Shown: positions 1 to 5,446 of the stretch, one piece after another
Position numbering within the stretch: position 1 is the stretch's first letter
Layout of the letters: each line of letters begins with the position of its first letter
Assembly (NCBI GenBank): GCA_019090225.1
Contig: JAHRWI010000243.1
Coordinates: forward strand, 1 to 6,725
Origin: Porticoccaceae bacterium
Lineage (GTDB): Bacteria; Pseudomonadota; Gammaproteobacteria; Pseudomonadales; Porticoccaceae
DNA: 6,725 nt
Direction of reading: 5' to 3'
The notes under the pieces: model-generated
The model's database searches: none
What the model was told of the DNA's origin: nothing
The model's input: only the letters and a program-made list of their open reading frames with translations
Program-made: the position numbers and the translations under genes

Positions 1-2
1 GT

Positions 3-377
3 ACAAATATTCCTATTATACGAGCGCACTTCCCAGATGAGTGCAGACTGTTAAATGAATGGCATAATAGTAATTCGTTGGTGTTTTTTGATTTTAAAGA
101 AGCGGAAGATGCCGATCAATCAATGCTTTGGTTTTTATTTCCTAAAACTCCATCTTCCAGCGCCTACTTATCTCCATTTTCACGCGCTAGCTTTATAGAA
201 TTATTTAACAACGATAATTTCGATGAATTATTTGAAAATACCATTTTGCCAATTCATGCAGAGATAGCATACGGGGAACGTAAACAGCAAGCAGCAAATA
301 CACATAACCGAACTAATGCACTTTCAGGGCTTGAAAGACATATGAAAAGCAAACAAAGAAGGCAGCGACGCTTTTAA
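3..377 (+). CDS. 3' end of an integron-cassette gene of unknown function
   Basis: The frame is open from the left edge of the window to a TAA at 375-377, giving at least 124 residues, so the gene starts outside the window. A TTG at 78 could be called as a start, but the frame continues without a stop through 25 further upstream codons, making a real start there unlikely. I do not recognise the family. The visible part is acidic and aromatic-rich (DFKEAEDAD, FIELFNNDNFDELFEN) and ends in a strongly basic tail (KSKQRRQRRF). No signal peptide or membrane segment is visible. The gene is clearly more AT-rich than the genes to its right. An attC site begins about 30 bases after the stop in the same orientation, which is the layout of a mobile gene cassette. 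The cassette assignment is an inference from that layout; the function is unknown. Confidence 0.7.
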   Translation, partial: TNIPIIRAHFPDECRLLNEWHNSNSLVFFDFKEAEDADQSMLWFLFPKTPSSSAYLSPFSRASFIELFNNDNFDELFENTILPIHAEIAYGERKQQAANTHNRTNALSGLERHMKSKQRRQRRF

Positions 378-406
378 CATATAATAATGTGCATAATATC
401 AAAAAC

Positions 407-484
407 ACATAACAAGGCGCTGCAGTTGACCAGTAATACGCCGCTTCGCTTTGTATTACGGTCAACTGAGCTTAAGCGTTAATT
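407..484 (+). other. attC: Integron attC recombination site
   Basis: The site opens with ACATAAC (407-413; consensus RYYYAAC) and closes with GTTAATT (478-484; consensus GTTRRRY), each matching 6 of 7 positions. Between them is a long imperfect inverted repeat: 423-431 pairs with 460-468 (9 bp) and 433-439 pairs with 453-459 (7 bp). A432 is left as a single unpaired base on one arm, and G422 is probably another. Unpaired bases on one arm are the hallmark of a folded attC recognised by the integron integrase. The right end, CTTAAGCGTTA (471-481), is typical of attC sites. Recombination would fall between G478 and T479. The site lies just after the stop codon of the plus-strand gene and in the same orientation. 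Confidence 0.88.
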
Positions 485-591
485 TCTATAAATTCGACCC
501 ATAAAACGTCTACTATAGGTCTACTAATTTTATTTTTATCGGAAATTTTTATGGTCAGAAAAAATATATCTTCGTAACCTATTGTTTTTAT
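485..591. other. AT-rich junction between attC and tRNA-Leu, no gene seen
   Basis: This stretch separates the last attC from the encoded CCA of tRNA-Leu. It contains no second attC and no plausible plus-strand coding frame. There is a short direct repeat, GTCTACTA, twice with three bases between (about 509-527). One minus-strand frame is open from the tRNA to 472, but its only ATG lies inside the tRNA, so I do not call it. No GC-rich hairpin followed by a T-run is visible, so the end of the tRNA transcript is not identified. Confidence 0.5.
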
Positions 592-678
592 TGGTGCCCG
601 GAGCCGGAATCGAACCGGCACGGTGTTGCCACCGAGGGATTTTAAGTCCCTTGCGTCTACCGGTTTCGCCATCCGGGC
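592..678 (-). tRNA. leuZ: tRNA-Leu(UAA)
   Basis: This is an 87-base gene. The 5' acceptor strand GCCCGGA pairs with TCCGGGC at the 3' end, and CCA is encoded (592-594). The anticodon loop CTTAAAA (640-646) gives anticodon UAA at 642-644. It has the long variable arm of class II tRNAs (GGTGGCAACACC) and a standard T-arm GGTTCGATTCC. It reads UUA and, by wobble, UUG leucine codons. It is the last tRNA of the cluster after pgsA, in the position of E. coli leuZ. The symbol is assigned by that synteny. Confidence 0.96.
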
Positions 679-720
679 AGAACGTCTTAATGTACAAATT
701 GCAGTTTTTTATCATAGCTG

Positions 721-792
721 CCAGCGTGCTGCGCTGGTCCTTGCGGTCGCTCTCGACGTCCTGTCTCCCGCGACACTCGTGCTTCCTGCACG
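721..792 (-). other. Tandem hairpin element with GGA motifs in the tRNA-Cys/tRNA-Leu spacer
   Basis: Read on the minus strand there are three consecutive hairpins. The first, 792-778, is CGTGC-AGGAA-GCACG. The second, 774-746, has an outer stem GTCGC/GCGAC, a 4x4 internal loop and an inner GAC-AGGAC-GTC. The third, 737-721, is CCAGCG-CAGCA-CGCTGG. Four GGA triplets fall in unpaired positions: the loop of hairpin 1, the internal and apical loops of hairpin 2, and the linker before hairpin 3. Two match CAGGA(U/A/C)G, the repeat of E. coli CsrB. The element lies within the likely tRNA transcript and directly follows a 25-base tRNA-Leu fragment. It could be a CsrA/RsmA-binding structure or one copy of a dispersed palindromic repeat. 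The stems are seen directly; both functions are inference. Confidence 0.6.
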
Positions 793-793
793 T

Positions 794-818
794 CGTCTAC
801 CCATTTCGCCATCCGGGC
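794..818 (-). pseudogene. 5' fragment of a tRNA-Leu gene
   Basis: These 25 bases match the first 25 bases of the intact tRNA-Leu(UAA) with two differences, both in the D-arm. The match covers the 5' acceptor strand (GCCCGGA) and the D region to TAGACG. It then stops abruptly where the hairpin element begins. No anticodon arm, variable arm, T-arm or 3' acceptor follows, so it cannot form a tRNA. It is probably a relic of a duplicated tRNA-Leu gene, broken by deletion or by insertion of the hairpin element. Confidence 0.75.
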
Positions 819-847
819 AAAGCAGTACTTAGTAACTAAGCTTGAAA

Positions 848-921
848 TGGAGGCGCGGGTCGGAATCGAACCGGCGTACACGGAGTTGCAGTCCGCTGCA
901 TGACCACTCTGCCACCGCGCC
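848..921 (-). tRNA. cysT: tRNA-Cys(GCA)
   Basis: This is a 74-base gene. The acceptor strands GGCGCGG and CCGCGCC pair fully, followed by discriminator U and an encoded CCA (848-850). The anticodon stem-loop has loop CTGCAAC (885-891), giving anticodon GCA at 887-889, which reads cysteine UGC/UGU. The T-arm is the standard GGTTCGATTCC. It lies between pgsA and tRNA-Leu, the position of cysT in the E. coli glyW-cysT-leuZ operon. The symbol is assigned by that synteny. Confidence 0.97.
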
Positions 922-935
922 TATACATTCAATAT

Positions 936-994
936 TACTCTTTGTGAGTTCCGACAAGGTCGGGTGAACGCTAACCATTTGAGCTTTGCAACGC
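936..994 (-). pseudogene. Possible decayed tRNA-Gly (glyW position)
   Basis: On the minus strand this stretch contains AGCTCAAATGGTTAG, resembling a tRNA D-arm. After a short gap comes CGACCTTG, identical to the 5' anticodon stem and anticodon start of gammaproteobacterial tRNA-Gly(GCC), in a short hairpin CCGACCTTGTCGG (951-963). It starts with GCG, as tRNA-Gly does. However, the anticodon arm is about five bases short, no TTCGA T-loop follows and the acceptor strands do not pair, so it cannot be a working tRNA. It lies where E. coli and Pseudomonas carry tRNA-Gly. The resemblance is weak enough to be chance. Confidence 0.25.
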
Positions 995-1011
995 CTTACG
1001 TGAACCTAGGT

Positions 1012-1067
1012 GCCGAGCAATTTCCGACCTAACTTGCTAAGTACTCGGCTAGTCGTTTACCTTAGCC
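1012..1067 (-). other. Structured leader upstream of tRNA-Cys
   Basis: Two overlapping inverted repeats are visible. GCCGAG (1012-1017) pairs with CTCGGC (1044-1049), extended by CAA/TTG just inside. GGCTA (1047-1051) pairs with TAGCC (1063-1067). They share bases, so they would be alternative folds. The segment lies between a putative promoter near 1090 and tRNA-Cys, so it would be a transcribed leader or an RNA precursor. I recognise no RNA family here and find no intrinsic terminator. Confidence 0.3.
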
Positions 1068-1083
1068 CTGGAGCCTCAAAAGA

Positions 1084-1118
1084 CGCGGAATTGTACCGGA
1101 GGAAGTCACTAAATAACA
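1084..1118 (-). promoter_or_regulatory. Candidate promoter for the tRNA cluster
   Basis: On the minus strand there is a good -10 hexamer TACAAT (1090-1095) followed by a GC-rich discriminator CCGCG, typical of stable-RNA promoters under stringent control. The -35 is weak (TGTTAT at 1113-1118 with 17-base spacing). Transcription would start near 1084, about 70 bases after the end of pgsA and 160 bases before tRNA-Cys. Confidence 0.4.
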
Positions 1119-1152
1119 GGTTTGCGGGTACTGTTTCGCGAGCCGGGGCCAA

Positions 1153-1728
1153 CTAATTTGATTCGTCAGAGTCACTGGTGCGAATAAATTCGGGCCAGGC
1201 TGCTTTTAGGTAAATCACCATCGACCATAGGGTCAAAACCGCCGCGATATAGAGCAACACCAGGCCTAGCCATTGGAACCAGGGGAAGGTGTCTGGGTTA
1301 AACATCAGCAGTATCACGATGGATACCATTTGCATAATGGTTTTGAATTTACCCATTTGCGACACGGCAACGCTGGTGCGACTACCCAGTTCGGCCATCC
1401 ACTCCCGTAAGGCGGACACAACAATCTCGCGGCCGATAATAACCATGGCTGGAATCGCAAACAGGGCTGAGGCGTTTTGCTCTAGTAGCAGGACTAATGC
1501 GACGGCGACGATAAGCTTATCTGCTACGGGGTCAAGAAATGCCCCAAAGGGGGTTTCCTGGCCTAATCGACGGGCCAGATAGCCATCGAGCAGGTCGGTA
1601 AGCGCGGCGATACCGAATATCGCGCCGCTGGCGAAGTAGTGCCATTCCCAGGGTAGATAAAACACGATCACTAACAACGGGATAAATAGCACCCGCAATA
1701 TCGTCAGCTGATTAGGTAAATTAAACAT
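1153..1728 (-). CDS. pgsA: CDP-diacylglycerol--glycerol-3-phosphate 3-phosphatidyltransferase
   Basis: This inner-membrane enzyme transfers a phosphatidyl group from CDP-diacylglycerol to sn-glycerol 3-phosphate, making phosphatidylglycerol phosphate, the committed step to phosphatidylglycerol and cardiolipin. The CDP-alcohol phosphotransferase motif is complete: D45, D48, G49, A52, R53, G62, D66 and D70 in DxxDGxxAR(x8)GxxxDxxxD, spanning TDLLDGYLAR to LDPVAD. The 191 residues are close to the usual 180-190. Several hydrophobic segments (about 8-27, 73-92, 130-145, 152-175) fit a multi-pass membrane protein, and the N-terminus NLPNQLTILR is typical. It starts at ATG, with only a weak ribosome site, 45 bases after uvrC. 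It is followed by tRNA genes, as in E. coli and Pseudomonas. Confidence 0.97.
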   Translation of the reverse strand: MFNLPNQLTILRVLFIPLLVIVFYLPWEWHYFASGAIFGIAALTDLLDGYLARRLGQETPFGAFLDPVADKLIVAVALVLLLEQNASALFAIPAMVIIGREIVVSALREWMAELGSRTSVAVSQMGKFKTIMQMVSIVILLMFNPDTFPWFQWLGLVLLYIAAVLTLWSMVIYLKAAWPEFIRTSDSDESN

Positions 1729-1773
1729 ACTTAAGTTTGTAAAGTTACGGCTTGAAAAATTTCAGCGGCCAAA

Positions 1774-3597
1774 CTACCCCTTGTGAAACGAGCTGTAAAT
1801 AGCTTCGGCCACTTTTTTGTTAATTGATGGCACTTTCATAAGATCTGCCGTGCTGGCTTTTTCCATGGCCCCTACCCCACCAAAGTAACGCAGCAGCTCC
1901 CGGCGGCGTTTTGGTCCGACCCCGGCAACACCTTCGAGCGCTGAGGTGCGGCGCTTTCGATCTCGCCGTTGTCGATGTCCGGTAATGGCAAAACGGTGGG
2001 CTTCATCGCGGATTTGCTGAATCAACAATAACCCGGCCTGCTCAGGAATGATCTCTTGTTCACCGTCTACTGTAGTCAGCAGCAGGCTTTCAAGACCGGC
2101 TTTACGGCTGGTGCCTTTGGCGATCCCGACCAGATTAACGCCGATCACACCCAGCTCCTCCAGCACCCGCTGAGCGATATGCAGCTGACCTTTACCGCCA
2201 TCGATAAACAGGATATCGGGCAGCTTGGCCTCGCCTTTTTGCAGCCGCTTGTAGCGTCGCTGCAGAGCCTGCTCCATGGCAGCATAGTCATCACCGCCGG
2301 TGATGCCTTCAATATTGAAGCGTCGGTAATCGGATTTCAGCGGGCCTTCTCGATTAAACACGACACAGGAGGCAACGGTTGCTTCGCCACTGCTGTGGCT
2401 GATATCAAAACATTCCATACGCTCAGGCATCTCAGAAAGGCCCAGCGTCTGCTGGAGTTTTTCATAGCGCTTCAGGGTACTCGCCGATGCGGCTAATCTA
2501 CCGCTGAGATTTTGTTCTGCGGTGCGGCTGGCCAGTTCGAGCCATTTCTTGCGAGTGCCACGGCTGACATTTTTGATCAGTACTTTGCGTTGCGCGGCCA
2601 CCGTTAAAGCTTCTTCAAGCAATGCCTTTTCGGCGAGGTCGATCCCAAGGGCAATTTCTTTGGGCACATCCGTCGCTATGTTGCCCTTGAGATAATTACG
2701 GGGAATAAACTCGGCGATGACCTCTTCAAGACTCGTCGCCAGGGGTACTTTGGGATAAAAACTACGGCTACCCAGAATGCGACCATGACGAATGTAAAGC
2801 AGGTGCACACAAACATCGTCGCCTTCCATGGCCCCGGCAATGACATCGAGGTTGCCGTTACCTGATTCGACAATCTGCTCTGCCTGCACCTGGCGCATGG
2901 CAATAATTTGATCTCGGATCAGGGCCGCTTCTTCAAAATCCAGATTGGCACTGGCTTTGTCCATGACCGCTTCCAGCTCTTTCATTAAAGGCTGGTTTTT
3001 ACCTTCAAGAAACATCCGGGTGTGTCGTACATCGCGTTGATAGTTTTCTTCGGAGATCAAACCGACACAGGGCGCATTGCAGCGTTCAATCTGATATTGC
3101 AGACAGGGCCGGGAACGGTTTTTAAAGAAACTATCTTCACATTGACGGACGCGAAAAGTTTTTTGCAAAAAACTCATGCTCTCTCTCACCGCATGAACGC
3201 TGGGAAATGGCCCGTAATAGCTGCCCTTTTTACGTTTTGTACCGCGATGAAAGGTGATCCTCGGCCAGGGATCGTTGGTGGCAAAAAATATGTGGGGATA
3301 GGACTTGTCGTCCCGAAGCAAGATATTAAAGGGTGGCCGCAGCTGCTTGATAAGGTTTTGCTCAAGCAGCAAAGCTTCAAGCTCTGTCTCGGTAACGGTG
3401 ACATCAACATTGACTATACGCTTAACCAACGCGGCGGTTTTCGGCGCAAGACCACTGCTGCGAAAATAACTGCTGACGCGCTTGCGCAGGTTCTTAGCTT
3501 TACCTACGTAGAGCACGGCCCCCTCCCCATCCAGCATCTGATAGATACCAGGCCGGGAGGTCAGGTTTTTTAAGAATACTTTTGCATCAAAGGACAT
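1774..3597 (-). CDS. uvrC: Excinuclease ABC subunit C
   Basis: UvrC is the dual-incision nuclease of nucleotide excision repair. It is recruited by UvrB on damaged DNA and cuts 3' and then 5' of the lesion. The N-terminal GIY-YIG domain shows G17-I18-Y19 and Y30-V31-G32, with a probable catalytic Glu79 in LLLEQNLIK, and cuts the 3' side. Four cysteines (C153, C165, C173, C177) match those proposed to hold a 4Fe-4S cluster in E. coli UvrC. The UVR motif that contacts UvrB is at about 203-238. The RNase H-like 5' nuclease domain has D398 (CFDIS), D466 (LFIDGGKG) and H534 (AHRF). Two C-terminal helix-hairpin-helix motifs (about 553-605) bind DNA. At 607 residues it is full length (E. coli 610). 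It starts at ATG 49 bases after the upstream regulator gene, the usual uvrY-uvrC pairing. Confidence 0.98.
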   Translation of the reverse strand: MSFDAKVFLKNLTSRPGIYQMLDGEGAVLYVGKAKNLRKRVSSYFRSSGLAPKTAALVKRIVNVDVTVTETELEALLLEQNLIKQLRPPFNILLRDDKSYPHIFFATNDPWPRITFHRGTKRKKGSYYGPFPSVHAVRESMSFLQKTFRVRQCEDSFFKNRSRPCLQYQIERCNAPCVGLISEENYQRDVRHTRMFLEGKNQPLMKELEAVMDKASANLDFEEAALIRDQIIAMRQVQAEQIVESGNGNLDVIAGAMEGDDVCVHLLYIRHGRILGSRSFYPKVPLATSLEEVIAEFIPRNYLKGNIATDVPKEIALGIDLAEKALLEEALTVAAQRKVLIKNVSRGTRKKWLELASRTAEQNLSGRLAASASTLKRYEKLQQTLGLSEMPERMECFDISHSSGEATVASCVVFNREGPLKSDYRRFNIEGITGGDDYAAMEQALQRRYKRLQKGEAKLPDILFIDGGKGQLHIAQRVLEELGVIGVNLVGIAKGTSRKAGLESLLLTTVDGEQEIIPEQAGLLLIQQIRDEAHRFAITGHRQRRDRKRRTSALEGVAGVGPKRRRELLRYFGGVGAMEKASTADLMKVPSINKKVAEAIYSSFHKG

Positions 3598-3646
3598 GGT
3601 TTAGCGTTGTCTGGCAAGGTATTTGGATTGTCTAAATCCCGGGCAA

Positions 3647-4297
3647 TTAGATAATCTCGCCAGGGTCTACCAGGCCAAACTTGACCGCAGCCAGGGTCAG
3701 TTCGACATCATTACTCACACCGAGTTTCTCAAATATACGATATTTATAGGTATTGATCGTCTTGGGGCTAATATTGAGCACCCCTGCAATGTCGTTAGCT
3801 CGGTGACCATTAGTAATCATCTGGGCGATTTGTAGTTCGCGCTGAGACAAGGTCGCTAATGGCGACTGTTCCTGTCCGGCACTTAAACCATTAACCACCA
3901 TTAGCTGCGCGATTTCCGGGCTGACGTAAACCCGGTCATCCATAACCGTCGTCAAAGCATCCTGAATTTCGTGCTGATCGGCATTTTTCGTAATATAGCC
4001 AGCAGCACCGGCCTTTAATAATTGTCGCGGATAGATGTCATCGCTCATAGCGGTGATAACAATCACCTTCAGGTCCGGATGGACAGTCATTAAACGCCGC
4101 GTCGCTTCTAATCCGCCAATACCGGGCATACGGATATCCATAAAAACAATATCGGGCTCTAGCTCTCGGGCGGCACCCAGGGCCTCTTCCCCGCTCCCGC
4201 ACTCACCCACCACGGTGACACTTGTAACGGATTCGATCAAACGACACAGACCCATTCTGATCAGCTTGTGATCGTCCACCACCAATACTTTGTGCAC
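3647..4297 (-). CDS. uvrY: GacA/UvrY-family LuxR-type response regulator
   Basis: This cytoplasmic response regulator belongs to the BarA-UvrY (GacS-GacA) system, which in relatives activates the small RNAs (CsrB/C, RsmY/Z) that sequester CsrA/RsmA. The receiver domain (about 1-120) has D8, D9, phospho-acceptor D54, T82 and K104. The LuxR-type helix-turn-helix is at about 149-205, with ISPKTINTYKYRIFEKL close to GacA and UvrY. Two GTG codons in a row occur at the start (4298-4300 and 4295-4297). I choose the second: it places the phosphorylated aspartate at 54 as in GacA, gives an N-terminus like MIRVLVVDDH, and lies 8 bases from a clear AGGAG. It is about 216 residues long (E. coli UvrY 218, GacA 214). 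uvrC follows directly. The partner sensor kinase is not in the window. The symbol could equally be gacA. Confidence 0.94.
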   Translation of the reverse strand: MHKVLVVDDHKLIRMGLCRLIESVTSVTVVGECGSGEEALGAARELEPDIVFMDIRMPGIGGLEATRRLMTVHPDLKVIVITAMSDDIYPRQLLKAGAAGYITKNADQHEIQDALTTVMDDRVYVSPEIAQLMVVNGLSAGQEQSPLATLSQRELQIAQMITNGHRANDIAGVLNISPKTINTYKYRIFEKLGVSNDVELTLAAVKFGLVDPGEII

Positions 4298-4328
4298 CAC
4301 CGCCTCTCCTAACTGATTACGTTTTTGA

Positions 4329-4349
4329 GCCTGTCATCGGGTGACAGGC
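4329..4349 (-). promoter_or_regulatory. Perfect inverted repeat in the uvrY leader
   Basis: GCCTGTCA (4329-4336) and TGACAGGC (4342-4349) form a perfect 8-bp stem around a 5-base loop, 29 bases before the first GTG of the response regulator. No T-run follows on either strand, so it is not a standard intrinsic terminator for murB. It could be an operator for a dimeric repressor or activator, or an RNA hairpin in the leader. No known consensus is matched with confidence. Confidence 0.45.
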
Positions 4350-4380
4350 ATCACTATGGATTGCCTTAGCAAAATTGTTA

Positions 4381-5409
4381 TTAGCCACCTAAAACTCGAG
4401 GCTCCATTTCCAGACCGATGCCGAAGCGCTGTTTAATGTCGATACTAATGTGATTAGCCAAGATCAGAATTTCGCCACCCGTAGCGTTTCCAAACTGGGT
4501 TAAAACCAGCGCATGTTGTGGATGAACCCCACAATTGTCGCGACGAACTCCCTTCCAGCCAGCCTTGTCGATCAACCAGGCTGCGGGAACCTTTAACTGA
4601 TCATCATTTTGAGTGTAGGTTACCAGATCCGGATATTGCTCAGCCAATTGTTTAGCCTGGGTTTGACTGATGACTGGATTCTTAAAAAAGCTACCCACAT
4701 TGGGTTCAATGGCCGGGTCGGGAAGTTTCTCGCGGCGAACACGACAAACAGTTTCACTGATTAATTGGGGTGTGATCTCGACCTGATCGTCCAGCGCTGC
4801 TCGTAAAGTCGGATAAGTAATATCGACTTTAGCCTGGCGATGCAAGGCCAGTGTAACGGAGGTAATGATGTAGACATCCCTATGTTCAGCCTTGAAAACA
4901 CTGTGGCGGTAAGCAAACTGGCAGTCTCGGGCCGAAAAGTGTGTCGCTTCACCGGTGGCGATGGAGATGGCCTCCAGGGAAACGAAGCAATCACTTAACT
5001 CGACCCCATAAGCACCGATATTTTGTACCGGTGCTGCACCCACCAGGCCGGGGATGAGAGAGAGGTTTTCGATACCGTAATAACCTTGCGCCACCATATT
5101 TAGCACAAGTTCATGCCACACTTCCCCTGCCGCCGCGCTTACTAGAACGGTATCCTTGCCTTTTACCTCGGTGCTGATACCCACCAGTGCCACCTGAATA
5201 ACCAGGCCACTCACGTTTCCAGCCAAAATAATATTGCTGCCACCACCCAACACGCTAATTGGTAATTGTCGCTGCCGGGAAAATTCAAGCGCCTGCTGAA
5301 TATCTGCACAATTATTTACCCGACAGAAATATTCAGCCCGAGCTGGCAGAGCCATGGTGTTAAGGGCGTCTAAGGGGTGATTTTCGATAATATCCAGCTC
5401 AGGATTCAT
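4381..5409 (-). CDS. murB: UDP-N-acetylenolpyruvoylglucosamine reductase
   Basis: MurB is the cytoplasmic FAD enzyme that uses NADPH to reduce UDP-GlcNAc-enolpyruvate to UDP-MurNAc, the second committed step of peptidoglycan precursor synthesis. At 342 residues it equals the E. coli enzyme and is the long (type I) form. The FAD-binding segment contains LGGGSN (54-59) and NLSLIPGLVGAAPVQNIGAYG (115-135). Catalytic residues can be placed: R168 in FAYRHS, proton donor S240 in NVGSFFKNP, and a C-terminal glutamate in LEMEPRVLG (probably E334). It starts at ATG with a weak ribosome site, 37 bases after the phosphatase gene, suggesting co-transcription. About 80 bases including a strong inverted repeat separate it from the response regulator downstream. 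Confidence 0.97.
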   Translation of the reverse strand: MNPELDIIENHPLDALNTMALPARAEYFCRVNNCADIQQALEFSRQRQLPISVLGGGSNIILAGNVSGLVIQVALVGISTEVKGKDTVLVSAAAGEVWHELVLNMVAQGYYGIENLSLIPGLVGAAPVQNIGAYGVELSDCFVSLEAISIATGEATHFSARDCQFAYRHSVFKAEHRDVYIITSVTLALHRQAKVDITYPTLRAALDDQVEITPQLISETVCRVRREKLPDPAIEPNVGSFFKNPVISQTQAKQLAEQYPDLVTYTQNDDQLKVPAAWLIDKAGWKGVRRDNCGVHPQHALVLTQFGNATGGEILILANHISIDIKQRFGIGLEMEPRVLGG

Positions 5410-5446
5410 CGGTTTTTATCAGGCATTGTGGTTTCGAATCCCAGGT

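Noticed and set aside
78..377. TTG at 78 as start of the cassette gene
   Set aside because: The frame remains open to the window edge and nothing resembling a ribosome site precedes the TTG, so the true start is further left.
472..672. Minus-strand frame of 66 residues
   Set aside because: Its start and first third lie inside tRNA-Leu and its end lies in the attC. The open part is an AT-rich spacer with no start codon or ribosome site of its own.
582..839. Plus-strand frames of 85 and 69 residues
   Set aside because: They are antisense to tRNA-Leu and the hairpin element. The GAGIEPA-type peptide is the well-known artefact of translating across a tRNA gene.
687..881. Minus-strand frame of 64 residues through the tRNA spacer
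   Set aside because: It begins in the 3' half of tRNA-Cys and reads through the tRNA-Leu fragment and hairpins. RNA structure explains the sequence better.
3022..3573. Long plus-strand frame (183 residues) antisense to uvrC
   Set aside because: It lies entirely within the conserved N-terminal coding region of uvrC. Codon structure there belongs to the minus strand, and the peptide has no recognisable family features.
4331..4347. LexA-like box (CTGT...ACAG) upstream of the response regulator
   Set aside because: The spacing between CTGT and ACAG is 9 bases, not the 8 of the SOS box, and the symmetry is explained by a longer perfect palindrome.
4329..4349. Intrinsic terminator after murB
   Set aside because: The hairpin is strong, but on the minus strand it is followed by TCAAAAACG, with no T-run.
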